Part shown: piece by piece, positions 26,001 through 39,400 of the stretch
Numbering within the stretch: the stretch's first letter is position 1
How the letters are laid out: every line of letters starts with the position of its first letter
Source of the DNA: Setaria digitata
Lineage: Eukaryota; Nematoda; Chromadorea; Rhabditida; Setariidae
DNA: 64,000 nt
NCBI GenBank assembly: GCA_003640385.1
Contig: RCAB01000277.1
Coordinates: forward strand, 1-64,000
Reading direction: 5' to 3'
Notes under the pieces: model-generated
Databases searched by the model: none
The model's input: only the letters and a program-made list of their open reading frames with translations
Told to the model about the DNA's origin: nothing
Program-made: the position numbers and the translations under genes

Positions 26001-28855
26001 AGAATTGAAATCTCACGTTCGCTGTTATTATTCATTATGATAGTAGAAATTATTCATTATGATAGTAGAAACAGCGGAACTGTCAATAATCAAAAGAAAT
26101 GGATATGCACAAGGAGTTATCTTCTGGTAATAAACAATCAGTTTTTTTACATATTGAAAAAATTTGCAATTTAATCCAAAATAAAATTTGCGGATTTTTT
26201 TTATAGTTATCTAAACTTACTTTCTGCTGAGAGTACTGCTTTGTACAACATCGAGATTATTTCTCATTGCTCCCACAATTTCGCGAGCTCTCCGTTCATG
26301 AGCTTCAAATTTGGTGCTAATTGCTGATTTTGAAATGAGTCTCTGAAATCATAAAAAGAATTACCTTTCATAATGAGACTCAACGTACTATTTCACACTT
26401 TTATTAAATTTCTCGTGTTTTCTTTTTATGGCAACATTTTTTTCATACCATCAAATCCATTCATTCCTACCTCAAACTGGGCTTCGAAATTGCAGAACTC
26501 CATAGATCGATACTGATGTCCTTCAACTTGATAAGCTGAAATTACAAATTATCTTTGAAGTCTCTTTTTGCGACCTTTCAACGAAAATCAATTGTAGAAA
26601 AGTTAGCACTAGTTCTAAACACGACTATTATAGAAATAAGAATAGGGGAGAACTACTAGAAGTTTCGTAACACCGTTGTGAGAAGTATAATAGCTTTTTA
26701 AATATAAAGGAAACAAAACCTTACCATGTCGTATTAAACCTTGTTCTTTCAATCGTACATCCAGCATTTCACGTGCTGATATGAAAAATATGCGATTTGC
26801 GGCTTCTGATTCACTGCATACTCTAAGTTCGTTCACAAGAAATTGCTTAAACCGTGTCATGTGTTGCTCTCGAATCTGAAACATGACGAAATAAATATAC
26901 GAACATGAAGAAGGAGAATACACATAAAAAAAAGAAAAAAACTCAGTGAATTTTTACAAGGTAACTCCACAAAGGAGGGTGAAGGTTAAAACAATTTATT
27001 TGAATATTCTGAAAAACTAAAGTCTCATCAAGAACTGAAATTTGAAAAAAAAAAAAATTCTCTAGTGAGCACAACACCAACTCAACTTTTCAACCTGTTG
27101 CATATTTTCCACTTCGGCTGCACTTGCATCCCAGCGATTGTTAAGGATGAAGATATTCGGCCTACTCAGCTTTGCACTCACTCGGTGGAAAAAACTTTTT
27201 TCAGCCTGCGTAAGAGTCGACTCAGCATTACAAACCAACACGAAAACATCTGCATCCATACAATGCTTGTCAATCCAACTATCAAATTCCGGTGACAAAT
27301 CCACACCAGGACTGAAGAATTTCATGATCATCTTGATAGTTCTATAATCTAGTTTTTTCTCTTTTCTACTACCGTAGAAATTGCAACCAACTAAACAGAA
27401 CTTCTGAATTATGTAAACTCGAAGTTCCATAAGATCAGAGAGGAAATACAAATCTAATTAGAGCGAATTAGCAGGTTTTAAAACATGATTAATGGGAACC
27501 CGAAAAGCCAACCTGTCGACAATAACAACATCGTTTTGAAGTAAACGTGACGCCGATTTTGGATAAAAAACGCGTAAAAGCGAGTCCTGACCCATTGCGG
27601 TAAGTGAAACATTACTATCACTCATTGCATGCCCCAATCTTTGCAACTGCTCAATATCTATGCGCTCCGATGAATCCTCGTTTAAAACAAATTTTTCATC
27701 ATCTGGACTTCCCTCTACCTAAAAGCGTGATTTTCTGATTATACTCTATTACAGGTTTAATCCTTTCATACAAATTTCGAACTTTCAGTAGGAATAATAT
27801 AGGTAAAATGATTAACCTGTAAGAAACAACAAGTCGTGTGTCCCATTCCCTGTGGCAATACCTTAGCATGCAGCATAGCATTAATTACCGAGCTTTTACC
27901 ATTGCTAGTTCTGAAAAAAAGGCACCAATCTGTCATATATATAAGCTTTTAGGTGACAAATATTCCTTTAAAGTTAAAAAGAATTAGACATATGTTATCC
28001 AACGAAGTCAAACAAAATTTACCTTCCGAAGAAAACAACTTTCATAGTATCGCGCATAAACATATCACGAATTGTTTTGATACTATCCTTGAAGCGTGCA
28101 ACTTCCTGCATTTGTTCATCTGGTATGCTGCCACTGTCACTTAGAATTTCTAAATTCAAAACATATGAAATCTTGGTTTCTCAGATTATTTTTCCTGAAA
28201 ATGTGAAAAAACAAAAGTAGGAGAACAAGTAATGATGAAAAAGTGAAACTTAGGCTAAAGTATCAAAGCAAAATTCATTTTTTTTTATCAAAGCTGTGAG
28301 ACAACTTAGAAGGAAAACTGAATCGTTGATTTTGAATTTTTTTTAAGAAACTTCAGGCCTAATTTAAATGAGCAGTAGTGCTGCTTCACTGTAAGGACGG
28401 ATGAAAAAAGAAAAAAAAGATAACACGATCCTTCAGGCTCTCATCATTGAAGCGGAAGAAGAGAAGATACGGTAAAACGGAAGTATACCGTTATAGAAAA
28501 GGGAAAGATCCGTAATATAAGACTCCAATTCATTGTAAATATCACCAATACTAGCTTTGGCTTCTGTAAACCGTTTCAGTGGTTCGCCATTACTTCGTCG
28601 ATAACTCATGCCTATAACAATTCCTTTGTTTAGAAAGAAAAGAATCAAAAAGCATGCGGTTGAAGCATCTTTTAGATGTCTTCAAAGTTTATTGTTCGAA
28701 AATCTAAAAGCTGACCAACCGCAAAGTCAAAAAGAAAAGAACTTTACTACTGCAGGAAAAACTCGAAGCAACATTCGAAAGGAAACAACATGCAACTTGC
28801 CTGACTTGGTATCTCGCGGCGTAATCTGATGATATGCTGCTAGAGAACCAGACAT
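23013..28855 (-). CDS. fzo-1: Mitofusin, outer-mitochondrial-membrane fusion GTPase
   Basis: Dynamin-type GTPase that tethers and fuses mitochondrial outer membranes. Seventeen exons in transcript order: 28855-28801, 28611-28489, 28149-28023, 27910-27817, 27718-27513, 27311-27095, 26875-26725, 26535-26471, 26342-26221, 25860-25746, 25623-25507, 25420-25318, 25096-25047, 24831-24643, 24276-24091, 23780-23584, 23151-23013. All phases agree: 751 residues, close to animal mitofusins. Seen: helical N-terminus with [14 protein letters not shown]1 loop GRTSNGKSS at about 101-109; [15 protein letters not shown]3 DSPG at about 201-204; G4 NRWD at about 260-263; FFISAREML; the FxxFExxF-like FCNFEAQFE; the conserved cysteine/EDLEF segment; two adjacent hydrophobic helices at about 619-640 and 645-665; and a C-terminal heptad-repeat coiled coil. 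Intron 1 uses a GC donor (CAG|GCAAGT), required by phase. The last intron has an AAG acceptor. A possible spliced-leader acceptor lies 37 nt before the ATG. TAA at 23013 overlaps a potential donor, so a short alternative tail is conceivable. Confidence 0.95.
26028..26071. repeat. Perfect 22 bp tandem duplication in a mitofusin intron
   Basis: The unit TTATTCATTATGATAGTAGA plus AA occurs twice back to back without mismatch, in the intron between fzo-1 exons 9 and 10. It is probably a recent slippage duplication; no function is suggested. Confidence 0.9.
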
Positions 28856-29592
28856 GTTACGATCAACTAAACGTTGAATTCGCTATTAATTCCTGAAGAA
28901 ATGTAACAAAATGAGTCGAGTAAAGAAGGCTTGAGAAAGAAAGTCATGAAGGAACGAGAATGTAGAATCCACGTGACGTGTAGAAGGAGAGATGCTAGGG
29001 AGAGAGACGCACGACAGCGTGAGAGACGCTGCCCAGCTCACGGAACACGTAAACACCAGCAACAAGCTCACTGAAAGTCCTTCACACCAAGCCAGTCTGG
29101 ACTGTTCCGACTTGCGATTGTTATTCGACTCCCAGCCTGTTGTTCTGGTTCTCTGGTGATAACGGGATGAGGGTGTCTCAGTGCTTTTGTTTTGCAGTGT
29201 TTCCTTAACTTTTTTATCAGTCTTTATCATCTCTTTCTTCTGCGGCTCTGTCGATCTAAAGTTCTCTGTCATTGATAACTCAATAGCTGGAACGACCAAC
29301 CAAGACATACTTTCCTTTATTTTCCTTTTATTTCCCACATATGACTTTCTTCTGCTCTTTCCCAATTTTTGATAAGGGATGACTATTGTGATAATTTCCC
29401 TTGATAACGTTTTTCTCTTTATTCGATAGCTATAAGGTAAGGTGTGATGTAGGTCTTCTTAGATTATTTGTTGTAAACTACAAAAGAAGTGAAAAGTTAA
29501 AGAAAGTCTTATCAATTATGACAGCATTACCGTACTTGGAGAATATCATATGAATTTCAGTTTCCTGGTACTTGAATAACTTGAATAACTGG
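28856..29592. promoter_or_regulatory. Shared head-to-head promoter region of fzo-1 and the GCP gene
   Basis: 737 bp separate the two start codons. Both promoters must lie here unless they overlap the genes. A minus-strand acceptor (TTTCTTCAG) at 28893-28901 precedes the fzo-1 ATG by 37 nt, and a plus-strand acceptor (GAATTTCAG) ends at 29560, 32 nt before the GCP ATG; both fit spliced-leader addition sites. Base composition is less AT-rich than flanking intergenic DNA. A 159-codon open frame on the minus strand (28886-29365) covers most of it, runs through the fzo-1 acceptor and resembles no known protein. Confidence 0.5.
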
Positions 29593-32500
29593 ATGAACGA
29601 GGAAGATTCAGACGCTGAGGTACCTCTTTATTCCCATTCTCCCTTCCTTTTTTTTCTGAAATTTATTCAACAGCTGGTGTTTGATTTATTAAGTGCAGGG
29701 ACTAAGTGATGAGAATCTAAATTTTTATTTTTCTTTTTCCAGTTTTGATTATCAAGTATCGTGTAATTGTATGTAGAATTGGAATCGATCCAGTTTCCAT
29801 TTCTTATCAGCGTATAACGAACAATTCAAAAGAGTGTAAAAGAAGCAGTTAGCTTGTTATGGAACGTTGAATTTGTTATTTTATTGGTGTTAATTCGAAT
29901 TTAGAATGCCAATGGAATAACAGGGAAAGCGCTTGTGTGTCATCATACATCAGTGGTTGAAAGAGGGAGAGAAAAGTGGCGGATTGATGTTTCAAGTGAA
30001 TCTAGCCGATTCACTATTCCTCATGGTATACAGGCATTTCGGGTCACTGTCGAGGATAATATACTGATGAACAACACCAGGAACATCCTGAAAGTTCTCG
30101 AAAAAACGTCAGCATTTTTAAATTAGTTTGGCGATTCGTTAACATTTTTTTGAAAGTGATCGTTTTTGGAATTTTTTCCATTTGTATTACACGAGTTCAT
30201 AGTACGCGTCTTTTGTTCCTCTCGGTTGTAACGTTTTCTAAATTTTCGCTGTATGAAGAAAAATGTTCGGTGCTCTTAATAAAAGCTTATAAAGTTTATA
30301 AAAAATTTAGATGCAACGTTTTCCAAACTGCTGAAGTAAGGAATGACTGAAAATTATTAAATACGAGATTTTTTAGTCTTTATTTCAGACCCGGCACACA
30401 CAAAGTTAAAATCACGGAACAAGAACTCATCAACCATCTTCTAAGGCAAAATTTCCGAATCATTTCTAACCATCACAACATATTAAATTTATATATTAGC
30501 CATCTATTCATTTGCTACGACAAATTTTTGAATTCTTTTTTTTTGCTGTTATAGTTTTGTCCTTAAGCATGACGCAATGACAGAAGCTGTAATTGGGACA
30601 AAAAAGCAGATAAAAGTTTTTTTCAAGTCGAAATTCATGCTTTTAATTAACAAGAGTCGCATATTCAAGATTTACAGGTTAAATTGTAATTCACTACTTT
30701 TAATTTTATTTGGCTTTTCTTGCTTAAAAGTAACCAATATGGCCATTTCAGAATGCTGGACATTAATAGAAATTGTTCATTTTTGATACCGAAGCCCTGT
30801 GGTAGTTACGAATTAGATGACAGTTACTGCCTCAGTGATGGCATTGTGGAGCAGACCGAGGTAATAATGTTCAGTATTTGATTTTTAAAATATTAGAATA
30901 AGTGATCTGTAATTTTTATTATTTTTTTTCTTTTAGAGAAGGATTAATTTAAAATTTTCCTGCTAGAAATGAGCTTTAAAAATCAGAAATAAAGGAAACG
31001 GAAAGACTTTAAGCTTTCAGATTGGTACATACGTAGTGCCACTTCTGGAAGCACATGCTCAACTCATAGCCTTGATAGCTTTTAGTCAGAAGGATCACGT
31101 CCAGTCACAGGTCGAGCAAGTTCTTCAAGAATTCGTTTTGGACTTTCTGAGTAGGCATACTCGAGCTATTGGAGACCTTTACAGCAGTGATATGCTGAGT
31201 AGGTCTAGTACTTTTATTTCTTTACTTTCGGATAAAGTTAAAATCTTTTAAACTAAACAAGTGACTTTTAGTTGAAATTACGTATTTCATTTGAAGAAGT
31301 CTTACCTAATATTTCATTGCATTGTAGTTTTTCCGAAGTTTTTTTCGTATTTGTTGTGAAGAAAAATGCAGCTGGTATTAAATCATATGCCAAAAATCAT
31401 TATTTAGCTTGTTTAAATTCAGTGGTCTTGTAAATTTTCAGACTTGCGCACTCTTTTTCATTCAATTCGAGATGAGATTCTCGCACTTTCTGTTGTTTAT
31501 AATAGTTTGTCAGTAATCCTCACTGCTGATATTTGGAATTATCAAACTGTTGATTGCTTTCTGGATCGTTTTCTCGCCACAATCCTTTATACAGAATTAC
31601 GACCTTATGTTGTGGTATGATTTCTTCTACGTTTATTCCGTTAGAAAATTTTTAGGTGAAATATTTTTTTTTTTTTTTTTTTTTTCAGAAGGAAGTTGTT
31701 GGACGACTGCAGCATGCTCTCCTAGCAATTTTCGAACGATACTTTGATCGTTTATTCAGTACTGGTGAAATTGATCCCGTGCTTGAAAAGGAATTTATTT
31801 TCCAAAGGTTACATTTTCATCCATGACTCAGTACAGCTTTGCTTTTGTTTTTTGTCTTTCTTCGTAAACCGTAAAATGTAAAACTGGAATATTTTAATTT
31901 TGAATTTAAAGCCGTAATAATGCGCGAAATTTTAGCGTGGAAGATAGCATGGTAGTTCAGGCAAGGCGTACTCGGTGCTCCTTTTGGTCTAAACTTTTAA
32001 TCAAATATGTTGAAAATGGTGCTTTGAATGCTCGTCGCTTGCGTACGGGTAACTGTGATTATGAGGCACCTAATAGTAAGCTTTAGTTAACTAAATTTCT
32101 CTTGATCGGTCTTTTTCTATTGTAAACATCCTTGAAATCTGTTAATTACATTTTACGATGATATAATTAAAAAGTCAAGATTCATACAGTTTCGGCTCTC
32201 CGACAAGCAGGAAAATTACATTTTTCTCATTCTGTCATTTAGAATTAAAGTTTATTGCAGAATTTTCGGTTTACTTGAGGAAAGCTCTGCGAATGAAAGA
32301 CGGTGGTTGTTCTTTTATTACCGCACAAAAAATTACACATAGTATGGAATATGCGTGTGAGAGATGTGCAAAAAATAACTCTTCAATTCTTTTCCGCTCT
32401 GTTTTAGAAAATGATTCATTGTCCCAAATTTTGAAACAGATAGAGGTTAGCATAGTTTACTTTTCAATCATGATAAGATCATTCTAGATTTTATTAGTAA

Positions 32501-34126
32501 TGTTCACAGATTTACGATTTTGTTAATGTTCATCTTCTTGTTATTTATTGAACAACTGACTCGACCGTAACCGGCATACAGAAGAGCACGAAACATCTAA
32601 ATTATCAGAAAGGAAGGTTACTTAGCTAATATTCTACGAAATTTGTAGTCGGTTTATACGGGTTTTGCTGTCCGCGAAATGGCATTTGATTTATTCGGAG
32701 CAACGCGCACGTCACAGCACTGCAGTATAGTATTGTCCTTTCAAAACAGTTTACAACTGTCTGGTTTCCCGTCTGAAGTTTGCGAGAGATGGACCATTTG
32801 GTGTGACAGTGGCCTTCTGAATGATTTAGTTATCAAACCTCAGGTTTTTTGATCTTAATTATCCGTTCGATTTTTAAATTATTTTATTTTTTTACTTCTG
32901 ACCAAACATTTCAGGATAGTTTTACGCATGCACTGCCTTGTGCATGAGGAAAATGAGAATATTTTTTAAAACTAAGTTTGTTACCTCTATATAAATGACT
33001 TTATGGGATTTATAATTGTTCACATTTAGCTTTGAAGTTTATTCTTCATATTTGTGGATTTATTCATTTATCCTAATCACTAACTCGTTGCTCCACTAAA
33101 AAAAACCGAAAAACATTCCTCTATAATTTTAACAAATCATTTACTTTTAATTGTTCAGAATTGTTCTAGCTTTCCTGGCCAATATATTATTTAATAGAAG
33201 ACAAACTTCTCTCCACTCTCAATCAGTGTCTTCGTTTCTTGCTGCGGTTATTACAAGCGCAAGAAGCTTTATCAGCAGTTCGAATAGATTGTGAGTCTTT
33301 GGAGCTTATATTTTTTGTGGCTGTTGCATTTTTTATGCTTGATCTGTGTCATATTTCTTTCCTGAGCTGAGCTCTTCATGATTCTGTTTGTTTATATTGT
33401 GTTTTTGACAGATATTTGTTCCTGAAACACGCAGTTGGTTTAATTAGCAAATTCTTCTATAACAGATAAATTTTTCTTTTTTCTGCTTTTCCGTATTGCG
33501 GTAATTATTTTCAGTAGTTGCGATGAAGGAACTTACCATTAGTCGACAGAGGCTGAACCATTTGATATGCTTTATCGCACAACCGCTGACTGCAATATCA
33601 GAAATTTTTTTCACTCATGTTTTTTTTTCCCCATTATTTGTAATAAATACAAAGAAAGGAAAAATCATGTATTTTGGATAAAAAACAATATTAAAAGTTA
33701 TGTTGAAAGTGCGGGTTATTTTAGCTGCAAGCCATGTTGACGAAGAAATTTGCATTAGTGGCGGGATCGAAAACTTTGGAAGAAGCACAACATATCCTAA
33801 AAGATCTGGATACGCATCTGACCAATTTAATTACAAGGTGTGATTAAATTAAATAGAAGTACTTCTTTATGCTTTAGCAATTTATTAACATGGTGGTGAG
33901 TTAGATTACCTCCAGAAGTGGATCACGTGCTTTAATTCACGATGCTATTACAAAACTGTGCGACCGGGCAACAGAAGTTGAATTACGTTTGCGAATGGAT
34001 GCTGTTGGCTTACATGATGTTGAAGAAATGTTGAAAGTTGTCAAACGAGAAAAAGACTTGTTGGTTGGCCTGGGTCGTTCGATGCATGGTACCATATTCA
34101 CCTTACTTCAACCGCTGCTAAGCTAA
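29593..34126 (+). CDS. Gamma-tubulin complex component (Spc97/Spc98, GCP family)
   Basis: GCP proteins hold gamma-tubulin in ring complexes that nucleate microtubules at centrosomes. Fourteen exons: 29593-29619, 29905-30107, 30389-30445, 30752-30860, 31021-31198, 31442-31614, 31689-31807, 31936-32075, 32261-32445, 32649-32843, 33170-33290, 33515-33618, 33725-33837 and 33916-34126. They give 644 residues, closest in size to GCP4. Family-like segments: ELINHLLRMLDI (the E.xLVxDLLYVLxG position), GTYVVPLLEAHAQLIALIAF, LRTLFHSIRDEILALSVVYN, RLQHALLAIFERYFDRLFST with GEIDP (the LxxLxxWIYxGxIxDPxxEFxI position), WPIYYLIEDKLLSTLNQCLR, and a C-terminal LNHLI...LEEAQHILKDLDTHLTNLI. Conservation is weak, so the GCP2-6 subtype is not assigned. 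Exon 3 ends in a GC donor (AAG|GCAAAA), the only choice that keeps phase. The end of exon 12 (GT at 33619 or a GC alternative upstream) is uncertain. AATAAA at 34617-34622 may be the poly(A) signal. Confidence 0.75.
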
Positions 34127-36492
34127 TGAATATTTGTTTGCAATCATGTTTTTGAAATACGGGTTTTTTCATGATGATCTTAAAATCGTCTTATGTTGTC
34201 ATGAGGTTCTTTAATCATTTGTAAGATCCTTTCCTGTTTAATAAATAATCTGTGAAACTTACATTTTCTTTGCTGTTCAACTCTTTTTTCATAAATTTGC
34301 TTTTCCACCCTAAGTTGTTTCCGAATATCTGAGATAATATACTTCTTATATCTGTACATTTGTCAAGGTTTTTCTTATCTAAACCAAATATTTTATTCAA
34401 TGATATTATGTTGATTTAACTGCTCTAAAACATTGATTATTATAAAATTTAAACTAGAATGAAACGACTTTCAACTAAAGATGATTTCCAGATACTGCCT
34501 CAACTATCATAACGGACGGGAATTAATATAATTTAAATAATTGTATGAAAAATATAATCTATGGTACTTTCTGTGTTTGTAGTATATTGTTTACTTTACT
34601 TTTTAAATATTGAAGTAATAAAGTTGCTGTATTCTGACGAGTAGTTAGTCATTATGAACGTGAGTTGCGTGGAAAATTTTTGCATCACAAATGGTAGGAG
34701 ATGTGGAAGAGCCTTCATTAAACTCACATTTGAATGGTTTGCTTTCTTATTGCTTTATCACACTTCATAGTGTTTAATGGATAAGTGATGAAAGATAGGA
34801 GGAAGGATGAAATGTCCAAAATGTAGTTTAATATGTACAGTTGACGTTTTACCGTAGTAGTGATTTATTTGTTTGCTCATCATCGCTTATCTAAAAAATC
34901 ACAGTGGAATTAGAAGTACGAAGATTTTTAAACTGCATTTCAAAGGAATTTTTATCTGTAAAAAATTGATAGCACCTGTAATCGGGTCTGTTTGATGTCG
35001 AGTACTAGGAATGTTTTATTTCAAAGAAAAAATTCATTTCCTGAGAATGCTAGTTTGTGGCAGTGTTTCTTTTTTTGAAACACAACTTCTTAAATTTAGA
35101 GTACTTCTAAGCAAATAAAATTCATATGCGATGCTAAATCGTATTTTATTTGCAAAAAAATATCACAACATAGCGGAATAGTGCATTAGAATTAGCTTTA
35201 ATCGTTCATTTGTTGTTAGTATCTTTTTCCAGGAATACAATTCAAGGTTGACACCTGCAGATAACATCCCCTGATGACACTAGCTCAATCTTGCTTTTCA
35301 ATTGGCTAATAATGAGAAATTAAGTCTGATTAATACAAATAGTAAAGCTGAATTACTATTTCATCCTACGATATTTTTATTGAATATATTTGAATTCCTT
35401 AATTGAAATACTGATCGTTTTTTTCAGTCATATTTATGTTACTTTATCATTTTAAATTTTTTGTGAAAAAAAAACTTTCAGAAAGTTCAAACCTTTGAAA
35501 AAAAAAAGGAATCACATAGAATGAGCTCTCTGGTTTTTTTTTTTTTTAATTTTTAAATTCAACCCTTCAATTTTATAAAAGAATACATTTTTTGAAATTT
35601 ATATTCAAATTTTTTTTTTTGGATTAAAATACGGTTTGAGGGAGAAATGGTAGAAGGATTTCACAAAAGGGTTTGAACAAAAAAAAAAAAAAGAAAAAAA
35701 AAACTGAAGGGAGCATTATTGCAAAGAAAATATTAGCTGAAATATTCAGATTTGTTGACTAAAAGTTCATAAAGAGCGCTTAAAATTTATTGAATAGCCT
35801 TTCTTTGTCAATCCTTTGCATTAATTAGCTGCAGAACTGTAAACTGTCATTTTCGCTTAATTAATTAATTAAGATGCGGTGGTGGTGATCATTTGACAAA
35901 AGAGCTTTGTTTTTGTTAAATTCTTTTAAGCTTTTTGAATTTTCTTAATTTTAATACTTATCAACTTCTTCTACGCCATATTAGCAGACATTAGTGATTA
36001 TTACTGGATTGTATCCGTTTTATCCATTAATTTCTTTGGTCTTGGTCATCTTCGAGAACTCAGTAAACAAATGAACTAATAATTACTCACATAGTATTGT
36101 AAAGTAGTTGTTACTCATTCTCGACATTGTAACTTGCTCAGTCGTTCTCGAGATTTTAATTCGCTTTCATCATCCCCGAGATTACATCCCGCTCTCATCC
36201 ATCTAGACTAGCTGTTGAAGGCAATTTTACTAATAGCATCGTTGTTCAGCCCCTTTTTTCCACTTCCTTACCACTTCCTCCTTTTCACTTACCGAATTCT
36301 TTCACTTCTCCACTTCCAGAATATAACTTTCTTATTTCAGTATTTCTCTGTTTCAATATTTCCGTCTTTCACTGTTCTAGTATTTCGGTATTTAAGTAAT
36401 ATTTGCTAACATTCATGTCAATTTGTCGAATGGATTAACAGTACTTTAATATTTTCACCTGTCAATGCACCAAAATATCAAGCTATCATTCA
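34127..36492. other. Intergenic region
   Basis: 2.4 kb between the GCP stop and the GILT start, mostly AT-rich with several A- and T-runs (35500-35700). The first half holds the GCP 3' untranslated region. The minus frame 34215-34400 and plus frame 36215-36409 have no domain or splice support. No RNA gene or repeat family is recognised. Confidence 0.55.
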
Positions 36493-39400
36493 ATGGTTCG
36501 TACTGGAAACAAATATTTATCACGATCTATATTTTTACTACTCGTAATAACCATACATATCATCAAGGTTTGTTGCCTTTTTCGGAAATGTGAAGAGTTT
36601 ACTCAAAATTGAATTTTTGTAATTGAGAAACGCTATGTTAAGATCATCTTGCTGAATTAAATTTTTCCTTTTAGTATTATAATCAATAGATGAACTACTA
36701 TTTAAAAAAAACCGATCTTCCTTTAATGTTAAAAAATTTAGAAGTTAGCCTCCCAATACGAAAATGTTGATTTTCGAAAAAAAAAAAAAAAAAAGAAAAA
36801 AAAAAGAGAGCATAAATTGTTTCATAATTAGCAAAAATTTGTTGCACGTCTCATTTTATTTCCCACTAATTTTTTCCTGCAAATGATAATTAATATGACT
36901 GTTTTCTTCCTTCATAAATTATTTACCAAAATATTCTTCTAAATTTCATCAGATCATTTTCAGAAGTTTAAGTTGATTAAAATTTAATTTACGTGATAAA
37001 AATTTTTGTCTCGCAAAAAATTTCTTTTAGCTTTTTCGAAAAAAAATCCTTTCATTTTTGTCAATAATTTCAAAAGATACAGCTAAGCAAAAAAAAAAAA
37101 GCTCTTTTTTTTGGCTTAACGGAAAGAATTTTAAATATCCCTATATAGCACAGAAAAGAGTTTTTCAATTATTGCCGTCTTAAACGATTATTTCGAAATT
37201 TAACGACCGCGCCAGCAAGCACAGACAGAAATTATTTCAAGCATAAAACTCACATTTTAAAATAAACCAAATAGCTATGATGTTAAGAAGAGAAGTAGAC
37301 AAATGTGTTGTGAGTTTATTTCGAAAAATCATTGAATAACGAAATTGTATTTCTGAATTCAGTGAATTGCCGCGGTGATCTAATCTTTCCGCTCACTTCT
37401 GTGAGTGCGAAACAAATGCAAATTACTTTCTCTCCTTGAAATAGACTACTGAAAGAGCTATGGAAGAACGATATGCCTTAAAAATTTAGAATCGAGAAAT
37501 AATTTACTACATATCGGATTTAACCTAGGAAACAATAAAATAAGGATTGGATTATCTTATTATCGTAAGATTGGATTATAATCTATGAACATAGATATTA
37601 CTGAAAAGCTTTTTAAGCCTTTAATGTCGAATATAAATATAGTAACTGATTATGGATTTGAAAATAACAATGAATTGATAATTGTTTGTCAGTGTTTTGA
37701 GAGTGACCATATTGGAAATAATTTGGAAGGATTTTTGAAAAACTGGGTTTCGAAATATTTTTATTAACTTAAAATTTTTGTCTTCTGTCATTTTTTCCAC
37801 GATAATCACTTGTGTGAAATGCGATAGTATTATCGAGAGATTTGAGAGCATTGCTGATAATGATAATTGGAAAAAACTCTCGGATCTGTGAAAAATTTCA
37901 AGTCCTTAATTCAAATGGATTAGAAGGCAGAAGAAGAGGAATGGAAATAAATAATGAGGGGATTCTGAAACTTATAAGAGGATTCTGATAGAAGTGGAAA
38001 TTTTTGCAGCAGTGAACATTCATTGAATTGTAGTGCTGTGATATACCGCCCGATCTTTGGTGTGATAGCTACGAATCGGCAAGACGATGCAATGTCGCTT
38101 ATCAGTGTGATCAGTTCCGACAAACAAAATTACCAATAAAGCTAAGCTTGTACTATGAAGCTTTATGTCCATATTGTCAACGTTTTATCACAAATCACCT
38201 TGGCAACATTTACAATCAGTTCCGAGGACTAATTGAGCTCGAAATGATACCATGGGGAAATTCAAAATTACTTCAGGTAACTATTTTCCGTAGCTTCAGC
38301 CTACCAATCATCTTCCAGTTAGCTATTCATTATTCTAATTTTCAAAGTCTTTAAAAGTGGACAAAAACGCTGCAATTATACTTAAATTTGAAAATAATTC
38401 TGGTCAAAATTTCTTTTTCACATATTTATTGCATGTTGAATGTAATCGATTTATTTGATTACTGTAATTAATTTTTGAATTAAAAAGGAGTTAATAAAAT
38501 TGCGGTTTTCCTCCGTTGCTTCAAAAAGTCATTTTTTTTTTCAAACAACTAACCCTTTTCGTATAATTTTTATAAAACCGCAATATTATGCTCATTACTT
38601 TGATTAATGAATTTTTATGCATGGATTTATTAAGCTTACTTTAATTAATTAATTTATAGGAGTAAAGAAAGCACGTCATACACCTTGATCTCAAAGTAAA
38701 TCACCTCATCCTTTTATATTCTATAGTAGATGAAAAAAAAGCAAAATTTATATAACTTTACAGATGCTACTGTAAAAAGAAAAGAAACGAAACAAAAAGT
38801 CAATGCTTAGTAATAATATAATTAGGTTCTCTTCCTTATTACCTCTTTACTAGCAGAGAGCCAAGAACTCACTAAATGCTTCAATCTAATAAAAAAAAAA
38901 AAAACTTCATTCCTAAATGCTGTTAGGAAAAAACTCTTCTAAATTTGTTTAAAGAAAGAATTCAATAAAAAAAATTGTAAATCAGCCACCTGGGGATGCT
39001 ACTGATCACAAATTCTTAAACATTGAAGGAATCTTTTTGATAATTTTTTTTTTTTTTCAAATTTTTGCCTGACTTCATGCAGGCATTCGAAGGGAAATAC
39101 TGAAATTAATCAAAAATTTTCTGTATTTACTAACTTCAGCATAATATTCTTTATCAACTGATAAAAACTGCTTCACATTCCTACCTTAATACTAAATTAT
39201 TAGTTGCTGAAGTGATAATGAACTGACATTTCAGTAATACAGCAGATGCTACCAAATTTGGCATCTTTCCTTCTCTTATGGCTGATTAATTTTTCTAATT
39301 AAGCTTTGTTCTAGATGAGAAATTGTAGCAACGAGTTGAATTGCCGATTTATCAAATTTTAGCAGTTTTTTTTTTTTTTTTTTTTGGGGTGGGAAGCAAA

